DNA of 5,739 bases, taken from Chloroflexota bacterium. Lineage in GTDB: Bacteria; Chloroflexota; Anaerolineae; Ardenticatenales; Ardenticatenaceae. This document shows, piece after piece, positions 1 to 5,739 of this stretch (the first letter of the stretch is position 1; every line of letters starts with the position of its first letter). The position numbers and the translations under genes were made by a program. The stretch is from positions 1 to 5,739 of the forward strand of contig DOUV01000735.1 in assembly GCA_003520455.1 (NCBI GenBank), given 5' to 3'. The notes below the pieces were generated by a model. It saw only the letters and a list, made by a program, of their open reading frames with translations, did no database searches and was not told the DNA's origin.

Positions 1-391
1 TGAGATGCACCGGGAGCGGCATCCGCCCGGCCGCCCGCGCCGCCGCCGCGAGTGCCGCAATCTGCGTAGGCCGAGCGACCGTGACCGTCAAACCGGCCTG
101 CGCGCACGCCAAAGCCGCGCTCTCAGGCACAAACCCCAAGATCCAGAGAGGCGCTTCGATTCCGGCCGCTCGGAGTGCGAGTCCCTCGTCGGCGCGCGCC
201 ACCGCCAGTCCGGTCGCCCCGGCCTGCAGCACAGCCCGAGCCACAGGGATCGCGCCGTGCCCGTACGCATTGGCCTTGACCACGGCGACCAACGCCACCT
301 TCGGCGCCAGCAACGAGCGCAGGAGCCGCACGTTATGGCGAATGGCACCCAGATTTACTTCAAGCCAGGTCGGGAAGGTCTCGAGAGTCAT
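1..391 (-). CDS. alr: Alanine racemase, N-terminal part (runs off the window)
   Basis: Alanine racemase is a cytoplasmic PLP enzyme that interconverts L- and D-alanine and supplies D-Ala for peptidoglycan. I translated the minus strand from ATG at 391..389. The 130 visible residues start MTLETFPTWLEVNLGAIRHN and contain VVKANAYGHG, the PLP-lysine motif of the family. The Schiff-base lysine is residue 39 and the following tyrosine is residue 43, the same numbers as in Geobacillus stearothermophilus Alr. A TIM-barrel-like run follows (ATGLAVARADEGLALRAAGI, then PLWILGF). The frame ends at PVHL, just before the expected KxDTGMGR motif, so the catalytic Tyr domain is outside the window. An in-frame TAG at 445..443 limits the start to ATG 391 or TTG 409. 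ATG gives the usual N-terminus. Neither has a Shine-Dalgarno sequence; the leader is pyrimidine-rich. It lies 185 bp downstream of livF on the same strand. Family assignment is very secure. Confidence 0.95.
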   Translation of the reverse strand, partial: MTLETFPTWLEVNLGAIRHNVRLLRSLLAPKVALVAVVKANAYGHGAIPVARAVLQAGATGLAVARADEGLALRAAGIEAPLWILGFVPESAALACAQAGLTVTVARPTQIAALAAAARAAGRMPLPVHL

Positions 392-576
392 AGCGAGAGG
401 AGAACTCAAGAAAGGGAGGAAACGAAAAAGGAACCGGGGGAACTATTCGACTCCACGAAAGGCGCTGGGACGCACCGCAAGAGCGCCCGTCGTTCCCTGA
501 GTTCCCGTGGGCCCAGACCGGTTATGAAACCTATCTCGAATCGAGCGGCAACGGAAAGCACCCTCTTGCCACGTCC
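392..576. other. Intergenic region between livF and alr
   Basis: 185 bp that must hold any livF terminator and any alr promoter. I find no stem-loop followed by a T-run. The best structures are a short palindrome, CTCGA-A-TCGAG at 535-545, and a weak bulged stem within about 466-496. I see no clear -10/-35 pair on the minus strand. The part next to alr (about 392-430) is almost all pyrimidine on the transcript strand. Read-through from liv into alr is therefore possible but unproven. Confidence 0.5.
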
Positions 577-1341
577 CTACTCTTCGCCGAGGTAGGCCTT
601 CCGGACCGTCTCATTCGCCGCGAGTTGCTGCGCGCTCCCCTCCAAGACGATACTTCCGGTCTGGAGCACATAGCCCCGGTGGGCAACCTCAAGCGCCATC
701 AGGGCGTTCTGCTCGACGAGCAGGATCGTCATGCCTTGCTGGTTGATTTCGGTGATCGTCTCGAAAATCTGCTCGACCAGGATTGGCGCGAGTCCCATCG
801 AGGGCTCATCAAGCAGCAACAGGCGAGGTCGGCTCATCAGGGCGCGGCCGATGGCCAGCATCTGCTGCTCGCCCCCTGAGAGCGTTCCCCCCTTCTGACT
901 GCGACGCTCCTTGAGCCGCGGGAAGAGCGCGAAAACACGCTCCATATCCGCGGCGATGCCGGCCCTATCGTCGCGGTGGTAAGCACCCATCTCGAGATTC
1001 TCGAGGACGGTCAGGCGCGGGAAAATTCGGCGCCCCTCGGGCGATTGGGCGACGCCCTGACCGACCAAATCATAGGCCTCGGTTTTGTGAATCGGTCTGC
1101 CCTCGAGAAAGATCTCACCTTGACGAGGGTGCATGATCCCGCTGACCGTACGGATGGTGGTACTCTTCCCAGCGCCGTTGGAACCGATCAGGGTGACAAC
1201 CTCGCCCTGGTCCACGTGGAGCGAGATGCCTTTGAGGGCGTGAATGTTGCCGTAGTAGCTGTGGACATTGCGCATCTCGAGCATGGGCCGGCCATCAGCA
1301 TAGCTCTTGGTCGTGGACACGGATTTCTGAGCAGTAACCAT
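577..1341 (-). CDS. livF: LIV-I type amino acid ABC transporter, ATP-binding subunit LivF
   Basis: One of the two cytoplasmic ATPases of the LIV-I importer, pairing with LivG to power LivH/LivM. Counting from the furthest upstream start (GTG 1407), the motifs are: Walker A GSNGAGKST at 75-83, the LivF hallmark SPEGRRIF near 122-129, ABC signature LSGGEQQ at 176-182, and Walker B LLLLDE ending at Glu201. VEQN at 231-234 replaces the H-loop histidine, as in E. coli LivF. It ends KAYLGEE then TAG. The start is uncertain. In-frame candidates are GTG 1407 (four bases after livG), ATG 1389, ATG 1365, ATG 1341 and ATG 1284, and none has a good Shine-Dalgarno sequence. ATG 1284 gives the core length (235 residues; E. 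coli LivF is about 237). I chose ATG 1341 (254 residues): the stretch before it is rich in Arg, Gln and His and does not look like family sequence, whereas a short polar tail ending GRPMLEMRN looks natural. Confidence 0.9.
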   Translation of the reverse strand: MVTAQKSVSTTKSYADGRPMLEMRNVHSYYGNIHALKGISLHVDQGEVVTLIGSNGAGKSTTIRTVSGIMHPRQGEIFLEGRPIHKTEAYDLVGQGVAQSPEGRRIFPRLTVLENLEMGAYHRDDRAGIAADMERVFALFPRLKERRSQKGGTLSGGEQQMLAIGRALMSRPRLLLLDEPSMGLAPILVEQIFETITEINQQGMTILLVEQNALMALEVAHRGYVLQTGSIVLEGSAQQLAANETVRKAYLGEE

Positions 1342-1411
1342 GATTTGTCGTTGGACGTCCCCCATATGGCGCTGTTTCGTTTGGATCATCCGGCTTCGAG
1401 TGTGCACAAAC

Positions 1412-2182
1412 TCACGCCACCGCCCGACGGCCGAGATAGGCCTCGATCACCCGAGAATCACTGCGAATCTCCACCGGCGTTCCTTCGGCGATCTTCTGCC
1501 CATAATCGAGCACGGAGATACGTTCGGAGATCCCCATAACCACCTTCATGTCGTGCTCGATCAGCAGAACAGTCAGGTCCAACTCATCACGCAACCGGCG
1601 CATGAAGCGCGTCATGTCGGCCGTCTCGTTGGGGTTCATCCCTGCGGTCGGCTCGTCGAGCAGGATGAGCCTGGGCTCCGTCGCCAGCGCCCGAGCGATC
1701 TCCAGGCGGCGTTGCAGGCCATAGGGAAGATTCTTGGCGACAACATCGTAGAGCCCACGCAGGCCAACGTAGTCGAGGAACTCACGCCCGCGCGCCGCGG
1801 CCGCAGCCTCTTCGGCGCGCATGCCGGGCGTCCGGAGGAGGGCCTCCCACCAATGCTGCTTGAGCCGGCTGTTCATCCCCACGAGCACGTTCTGAAGCGC
1901 AGTCATGTTTTGGAAGAGGCGAATATTCTGGAACGTTCGGCCAATCCCACGCGCGGTAATCTGGTTCGGCCGCTTGCCTTCAATCCGCTCGCCATTAAAC
2001 GTGATCGTTCCTTCAGTAGGAACGTAGAGACCGGTGACCATATTGAAAAAGGTGGTCTTGCCGGCCCCGTTCGGACCGATCACGCTGGCGATCATTCCCT
2101 CTTCCATGATCAAATCGACAGCGTTGACGGCGGTTAAGCCACCGAATCTCTTGGCGAGTCCTGTGACTTCAAGAAGGGCCAT
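1412..2182 (-). CDS. livG: LIV-I type amino acid ABC transporter, ATP-binding subunit LivG
   Basis: The second cytoplasmic ATPase of the importer, 256 residues, matching the family length (E. coli LivG 255). Motifs in order: N-terminal LLEVTGLAKRFGGLTAV, Walker A GPNGAGKTT at 36-44, Q-loop GRTFQNIRLF with Gln85, signature LPYGLQRRLEIARAL from 152, Walker B LILLDE with catalytic Glu177, D-loop region AGMNPNET, and H-loop IEHDM with His210. The long segment between Q-loop and signature (about 100-150) and the EHDMKVVMG ending distinguish LivG from LivF. The signature departs from the usual LSYGQQ (Pro for Ser, Leu for the first Gln). ATG 2182 is well supported: AGGAG at 2196..2192 lies nine bases upstream, and the livM stop codon (TGA) is one base before the ATG. 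This geometry favours translational coupling with livM. Confidence 0.96.
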   Translation of the reverse strand: MALLEVTGLAKRFGGLTAVNAVDLIMEEGMIASVIGPNGAGKTTFFNMVTGLYVPTEGTITFNGERIEGKRPNQITARGIGRTFQNIRLFQNMTALQNVLVGMNSRLKQHWWEALLRTPGMRAEEAAAAARGREFLDYVGLRGLYDVVAKNLPYGLQRRLEIARALATEPRLILLDEPTAGMNPNETADMTRFMRRLRDELDLTVLLIEHDMKVVMGISERISVLDYGQKIAEGTPVEIRSDSRVIEAYLGRRAVA

Positions 2183-2183
2183 C

Positions 2184-3392
2184 TCACTCTGCTCCTACGC
2201 GCAATTCGTTCTCAACCGGTTCGCCGGCCTCATCGATGGCCAGATCCTCGCGCTGTTTGGGCCAATCGAACTGTTCGTCCGCGCCGTGCAATTCGGCCTG
2301 GCGTTCCTTGCTGGGCAGGAGCCCCTCGGGCCGGAGCACCATAACGATGATCAGGGTCGCGCCGAAGAAGAACCAGCGCCAGAGCGAGAGATCGGCCGTC
2401 TGGAGGGCTGGAATCCCCACCAGGTTGCCGAGCGTACGGACAAAGACGGTCGATTGGGCCAGAACAACCCGGTCGAAGACGGTGATGAGCATGCCGCCCA
2501 AGACCACACCGCGGATATTCCCCATACCGCCCAGGATCACCATACAGAGCAGGAGCACCGACACGTTGAAGCGAAACAACTCAGGGAAGATCGCCTGCAA
2601 CTTGGAGGCATAGACCGAACCGGCCAGGCCGGAGAAGGAAGCCCCGAGCGCAAAAGCAAGCAGCTTGGTCTTGATGGGATCGACGCCCATGAAGTCGGCG
2701 GCGGTCTCATCCTCGCGAATCGCGATCCAGGCCCGACCCAGCCGGCTATCTTGCAGGCGGCGCGAGCCGATGATTACCAACGCGCCGACGAACATGATGA
2801 GGTAGTACCATGGCAAGGGATCGTTGGCGAAGTGGAAGCCGAAGAGGTTGGGGCGACCGACCGGGTTAAGCCCCTGGACGCCGTTGGTGAGGTTGTAATT
2901 CTCGAACAGGACGAGCGGACCGATCTTGAACGTCAGGCTCGAGGCATTGCGAAAGACAATCGGGACGATCTCACCAAATCCGAGGGTGACGATCGCCAGG
3001 TAGTCGCCCCGCAAGCGCAGGGTCGGCGCCCCAAGGATCATCCCGAAGAGGGCCGCGATGACCGCCGCCAGTCCAATCACGATCCAAAAGCCCCACTGGA
3101 TGCCGTGGAACGGTGAGTTGAAGATGCCCATCGTGTAGGCGCCGATGGCGAAGAAGGCGGCATACCCCAAATCGAGGAGCCCGGCAAAGCCCACCACGAT
3201 GTTGAGCCCCAACGCCAGCACCACGAAGACAGCAGCGTCGGTCACGGTGTTGAGCCAGCGCAGCTTGAGCGCGCGGTCAGCCAGGGGATAGAGCAAAATG
3301 ACCGCCCAGACGACGGCCGTGACGATCGTGGCCCGTTGCCGCTCCGGCACCGCCGCCCAGCGTGAGGCCATCGATTGCGGAAGAACGCTCAT
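2184..3392 (-). CDS. livM: LIV-I type amino acid ABC transporter, permease LivM
   Basis: An integral inner-membrane permease of 402 residues that forms the translocation path together with LivH. After a short polar N-terminus (about 1-20) it has roughly eight to ten hydrophobic segments. Family motifs are clear: GLNIVVGFAGLLDLGYAAFF at 62-81 followed by AIGAY; LRLRGDYLAIVTLGFGEI at 125-142; the EAA-type cytoplasmic loop SRLGRAWIAIREDETAADFM at 216-235, followed by GV, which docks on the ATPases; and a GGMGNIRG stretch before the last helices. The transmembrane core ends at LRPEGLLP (about 353-360). A 42-residue hydrophilic, mostly acidic C-terminal tail (361-402) follows. An in-frame TGA at 3398..3396 rules out a longer start, and AGGGAG at 3404..3399, six bases before the ATG, supports ATG 3392. 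It sits 73 bp after livH and one base before livG. Confidence 0.96.
   Translation of the reverse strand: MSVLPQSMASRWAAVPERQRATIVTAVVWAVILLYPLADRALKLRWLNTVTDAAVFVVLALGLNIVVGFAGLLDLGYAAFFAIGAYTMGIFNSPFHGIQWGFWIVIGLAAVIAALFGMILGAPTLRLRGDYLAIVTLGFGEIVPIVFRNASSLTFKIGPLVLFENYNLTNGVQGLNPVGRPNLFGFHFANDPLPWYYLIMFVGALVIIGSRRLQDSRLGRAWIAIREDETAADFMGVDPIKTKLLAFALGASFSGLAGSVYASKLQAIFPELFRFNVSVLLLCMVILGGMGNIRGVVLGGMLITVFDRVVLAQSTVFVRTLGNLVGIPALQTADLSLWRWFFFGATLIIVMVLRPEGLLPSKERQAELHGADEQFDWPKQREDLAIDEAGEPVENELRVGAE
2192..2196 (-). promoter_or_regulatory. Ribosome binding site of livG, inside the livM 3' end
   Basis: AGGAG on the minus strand, nine bases before ATG 2182. It lies within the last codons of livM, so ribosomes finishing livM pass directly over it. 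This fits coupled translation of permease and ATPase. Confidence 0.7.
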
Positions 3393-3466
3393 AGATCACT
3401 CCCTGGAACGGACGACGGACATTTCTTTGGCGGCCGGTGGGGTTGCAGTTCCACGCGCTCCTCCAT
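3389..3466 (-). other. Possible 25-codon linking ORF between livH and livM
   Basis: On the minus strand the livH stop reads TGATG, so an ATG (3466..3464) begins on the last base of the livH stop codon. The frame stays open for 25 codons and ends in TGA (3391..3389), which overlaps the livM start as ATGA. The peptide begins MEERVELQPHRPP and is polar and proline-rich, with no recognisable domain. It could be a ribosome-relay leader that passes translation from livH to livM rather than a functional protein. A weak AAAAGG precedes the ATG. The ATGA overlap at its end follows automatically from livM beginning ATGAGC, so chance remains quite possible. Confidence 0.2.
3399..3404 (-). promoter_or_regulatory. 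Ribosome binding site of livM
   Basis: AGGGAG on the minus strand, six bases before ATG 3392. Together with the in-frame TGA at 3398..3396 it fixes the livM start and gives livM its own initiation signal despite the upstream gene. Confidence 0.75.
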
Positions 3467-4404
3467 CAGGCCTTTTCAGCCGCCTGCTCACCTAAGAGAC
3501 CGGTTGGCTTGAAGACCAGCACGAGAATCAGCGTCGCGAAGACGAGGGCGCGGGTCCATTCGGCGGCAAAGTACTGATCGCTGAAGGCAGTGAGGAACCC
3601 GATCAGGTAGCCCCCGAGCATCGCCCCGGTGACGTTGCCGATCCCCCCCAGCACCGCCGCTGTGAAGGCCTGGAGCCCGGCCTCGAAGCCCATGAGATAG
3701 CGCCCCGTGTTCAGATAGATGCCGACGACGATGCCCGCCGCCCCCGCCAGGGCCCCACCGATGAAAAAGGTGGTCATAATGACTCGCTCGGCGTTGATCC
3801 CCATCATCGCCGCGGCCTCCCGGTCCTGGGCTGTCGCTCGCATCGCTTTGCCCATTTTGGTGCGACGGATGAACAAGGTCAGCCCAACCATTAAGGGGAT
3901 GGTGATCGAGAAGAGAAAGAGATCTTTGGTCGTGAAGAAGATCAGCGTCTGGAGACCAAAGATATCACGCAGGATGTCGATGGTCGGGAAAATATTGGGG
4001 TAGAAAATCTGGCTCGGACCCTTCCAGATCTGAGCGAGATTCTCAAGGGCGAAGGAGGCCCCGACGGCGGTAATCAAGGGTGCCAGGCGTGGTGCTCGAC
4101 GCAGGGGTTTGTAGGCAATCCGATCGACAGTGACGTTGAGCAGCCCCGTCAACACCATCGTGGCTGCGAACACAACGAACAAGACCCAGACCAACTGAAA
4201 GCCGGTGAGGGTCTTGGTGGTGCCGAGGAGTTGCAACAGTGTCAACGAGATCATGAAGCCGAGCATGAAGATGTCGCCGTGCGCGAAGTTGATTAGCTCG
4301 ATGATCCCATAGACCATCGTGTACCCCAGTGCAATCAGCGCGAGGTACGACCCGATCGTCAGCCCGTTGAGCACTTGCTGGAGAAAAATCTCTGTTCCGC
4401 TCAT
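3466..4404 (-). CDS. livH: LIV-I type amino acid ABC transporter, permease LivH
   Basis: An integral inner-membrane permease of 312 residues (E. coli LivH 308), partner of LivM. The N-terminus FLQQVLNGLTIGSYLALIAL followed by GYTMVYGIIELINFAHGD (NFAHGD at 39-44) is diagnostic for LivH. About eight hydrophobic segments follow. The EAA-type cytoplasmic loop is TKMGKAMRATAQDREAAAMM, with the EAA core at 196-198 and a GIN just after it, and the late AAVLGGIGNVTGAMLGGYLI run is also typical of this permease family. It ends FKPTGLLGEQAAEKA, then TGA. The ATG start is preceded by a weak AAGGCGGA four bases upstream (about 4415..4408), so translation may depend partly on context. It lies 172 bp downstream of the binding-protein gene, across a strong stem-loop, and 73 bp upstream of livM. 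Confidence 0.96.
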   Translation of the reverse strand: MSGTEIFLQQVLNGLTIGSYLALIALGYTMVYGIIELINFAHGDIFMLGFMISLTLLQLLGTTKTLTGFQLVWVLFVVFAATMVLTGLLNVTVDRIAYKPLRRAPRLAPLITAVGASFALENLAQIWKGPSQIFYPNIFPTIDILRDIFGLQTLIFFTTKDLFLFSITIPLMVGLTLFIRRTKMGKAMRATAQDREAAAMMGINAERVIMTTFFIGGALAGAAGIVVGIYLNTGRYLMGFEAGLQAFTAAVLGGIGNVTGAMLGGYLIGFLTAFSDQYFAAEWTRALVFATLILVLVFKPTGLLGEQAAEKA

Positions 4405-4535
4405 GCATCCGCCTTTGGACGGGAGAGGCAGGGCGAGGCATTTCGTTTGGCGGCGATGCCGGCCGCGATTGATCGGGCGCCCGCGCCGGGGGCTGCGCGT
4501 TCAATCCCTGTAAAGGTCTCACCCCTGCTACCGGC

Positions 4536-4567
4536 GGGGACCAGGGCCTTGAGAAGCCCTGGTCCCC
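4536..4567 (-). promoter_or_regulatory. Intra-operon stem-loop after the binding-protein gene
   Basis: A perfect 12-bp inverted repeat, GGGGACCAGGGC at 4536-4547 and GCCCTGGTCCCC at 4556-4567, with an eight-base loop (TTCTCAAG on the transcript strand). In the transcript it begins nine bases after the TAA of the binding-protein gene. No T-run follows (the next transcript bases are GCCGGTAGCAGG), so it is not a classical intrinsic terminator. By analogy with other binding-protein-dependent transport operons it may protect the upstream mRNA 3' end or cause partial termination, which would raise binding protein over membrane subunits. The repeat is seen; the role is inferred. Confidence 0.7.
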
Positions 4568-4576
4568 CACCTGCTC

Positions 4577-5739
4577 TTACTTGCACGTCATGTCAGGTTT
4601 GATCACTTCCCGGAAGTCGAAGTTGCCGTTCCTGACGATGAAACCCGACATCGAGAAGATCGTCGGGTCACCATTCTCGTCGAAGCTGAATGGATCGGCG
4701 ATTCCCTTGTCGAAGTCCTTCGTGTTGCGTACGGCGTCCAGGATCTTGGCGCGATCCTTCTCACCAGCCCGGTTAATGGCATCCGCCACCAGCCGGCCGA
4801 CCTGGTAGGCATAGGTGGCAAAGCCGATGGGGTCCTCACCGTACTTGGCCTTGTAGTTCTGGTAGAACGCCTTCCCCGCCTCGCTCGGGAGTTGATCGGG
4901 CGGCAGGCCGGTGAAGGTGATGTAGACGTTCTCGTTGGCCTGGTCAATCGCGCCCCCGATCGCCTCCATCAGGCCGGGTGAGTAGAGCCCGTCCGGGCCC
5001 ATGAACTTGGTGGCAGGGAACATCCCCAGCGCGGCCATCTGCTGGATGACCTGCGGGCCGCCGGAGTCGATCACGAAGCCACCGTAGACCAGTTCGGCAC
5101 CCGACGCCTTGACCTTGGTGAGGAGCGAGCGGAAGTCGATGTTGGTAGACTCGACGCCCTCGTGGCCGACGATCTCGATGCCATTCGTCTTGGCGGCGCT
5201 CTCGAAGATGTCCGCAAGACCCTTGCCGTAGAGCTGGCGGTCATCCAGAACGAAGGCCTTCTTGAAGCCCAGGCAGCTCGCCCACTTCGCAGCCGCTTGA
5301 CCCTGCAGGTCGTCCGCCGGATTGGTTCGGAAGTAGTTGATCTTGCCGCTGGGCCGGTAGATCGCAGGCTCGTTCTCCTGGCAGGCCGGGTTCTTCTTGG
5401 TCAGGCACGGGCTGGTGTTCGCCGGGGTGATCATGGCGATGTCGGCCTGGTTCAAAATGGGGATGCTGACCTTGGCCGCGCCAGAGTTGTACGTCCCCAG
5501 GTAGACCATACAGTCGGGGTCGTTGATGCACTTCTGGGCATTCTCAGCCTCAATCGTACCATCCCACGAACCGGTCGCCGGCGATGCGTCGTCGAGGTTG
5601 ACAATCTCGAGCTTGTAGCCAACGGCGGTCCCACCGGCATCTTCGACCGCCATATCCACCGCACGCTTCATCGCCGTGCCCTCGGGGATCATGGCCCCCT
5701 GCATCGGCCAGCTCGTGTAGATCTTGATGACGCCCTTGT
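4577..5739 (-). CDS. Branched-chain/polar amino acid ABC transporter substrate-binding protein, 5' truncated
   Basis: The extracytoplasmic receptor of the importer (periplasmic-binding-protein family 6, LivJ/LivK-like). The frame is open to the window edge, giving 386 visible residues. ATG 5704 is internal: upstream codons read KGVIKIYTSWP, the first beta-strand of the mature domain, so the signal peptide and true start are outside. Numbered from the edge, family features are YTSWPMQG (7-14), LGTYNSGAAKVSIPIL (from 80), the ligand-loop TPANTSP (104-110), and DDRQLYGKG (165-173) opening the second lobe. The protein ends DMTCK, then TAA. Six cysteines are visible (70, 76, 111, 119, 155, 385), more than the single disulfide of E. 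coli LivJ. Two pairs are close in sequence and could form small disulfide loops. The ligand cannot be read from sequence; Leu/Ile/Val, other amino acids or related compounds are all possible. It is first in the visible operon, and no promoter is in view. Confidence 0.94.
   Translation of the reverse strand, partial: KGVIKIYTSWPMQGAMIPEGTAMKRAVDMAVEDAGGTAVGYKLEIVNLDDASPATGSWDGTIEAENAQKCINDPDCMVYLGTYNSGAAKVSIPILNQADIAMITPANTSPCLTKKNPACQENEPAIYRPSGKINYFRTNPADDLQGQAAAKWASCLGFKKAFVLDDRQLYGKGLADIFESAAKTNGIEIVGHEGVESTNIDFRSLLTKVKASGAELVYGGFVIDSGGPQVIQQMAALGMFPATKFMGPDGLYSPGLMEAIGGAIDQANENVYITFTGLPPDQLPSEAGKAFYQNYKAKYGEDPIGFATYAYQVGRLVADAINRAGEKDRAKILDAVRNTKDFDKGIADPFSFDENGDPTIFSMSGFIVRNGNFDFREVIKPDMTCK

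Noticed and set aside
415..424. Strong Shine-Dalgarno-like GGGAGGAAAC on the plus strand
   Set aside because: No ATG, GTG or TTG at a workable distance downstream. It is the complement of the pyrimidine-rich alr leader.
392..576. Intrinsic terminator for livF or a sigma-70 promoter for alr
   Set aside because: T-rich bases near 425-430 have no stable stem upstream, and the weak bulged stem near 466-496 has no T-run. TTGCGG-like and GAATAG-like hexamers are wrongly spaced. Not strong enough to annotate.
5..595. 196-codon plus-strand open frame opposite alr and the intergenic region
   Set aside because: The protein is mostly Arg, Ser and Pro, as expected from the reverse of GC-rich coding DNA, and the minus-strand alr reading is unmistakable over 1..391.
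1340..2137. 265-codon plus-strand open frame opposite livG
   Set aside because: Antisense to a fully recognisable ATPase, with no ribosome site, no domain and an Arg/His-rich composition typical of shadows.
2034..3116. 360-codon plus-strand open frame opposite livM and the livG start
   Set aside because: It is the antisense shadow of GC-rich coding sequence. Its first residues (ILKKVVLPAPFGPI) are the reverse reading of the LivG Walker A region, a familiar artefact, and the composition is hydrophilic and repetitive with no domain. The minus-strand permease is certain.
4043..4570. 175-codon minus-strand frame overlapping livH in another frame
   Set aside because: A frameshifted reading of livH with an Arg/Pro/His-rich product and no domain.
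4401..4586. 61-codon minus-strand frame from a GTG inside the binding-protein 3' end to an ATGA overlap with livH
   Set aside because: No ribosome site before the GTG, composition of chance GC-rich reading (Ala, Gly, Arg, Pro), and it runs through the stem-loop. The ATGA overlap is automatic because livH begins ATGAGC. It is weaker than the livH-livM mini-ORF, though the parallel is worth remembering.

Overview
The window is a co-directional block on the minus strand. It is a branched-chain/polar amino acid ABC transporter operon of the LIV-I (HAAT) type, followed by the start of an alanine racemase gene. In transcription order (right to left): a substrate-binding protein cut at its 5' end (4577..5739), permease livH (3466..4404), permease livM (2184..3392), ATPase livG (1412..2182), ATPase livF (577 to about 1341, start uncertain), then alr cut at its 3' end (1..391). 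Both edges truncate a real gene, and nothing convincing is encoded on the plus strand.

The genes make one import machine. The extracytoplasmic binding protein captures the amino acid, LivH and LivM form the membrane channel, and LivG and LivF are the two ATP-hydrolysing subunits. livM and livG are separated by one base and are probably translationally coupled. livG and livF are also close. The binding-protein gene is followed by a perfect 12-bp GC-rich stem-loop without a T-run, in the 172-bp gap before livH. This is a plausible device for making more binding protein than membrane subunits. alr follows livF after 185 bp with no convincing terminator, so it may be read with the operon or have its own promoter.

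The organism is a bacterium with GC-rich DNA (G/C-rich third positions in every gene). The wording of the transporter proteins resembles what I remember from Chloroflexota and similar deep-branching environmental lineages. That is an impression, and the sequence alone does not settle the phylum. I see no mobile element, CRISPR array, tRNA, rRNA or phage gene.

This is ordinary core metabolism and transport, and I do not see a new system. The points most worth a second look are a 25-codon open frame that exactly bridges livH and livM, the intra-operon stem-loop, the six cysteines of the binding protein, and the Shine-Dalgarno-less, pyrimidine-rich leader of alr.
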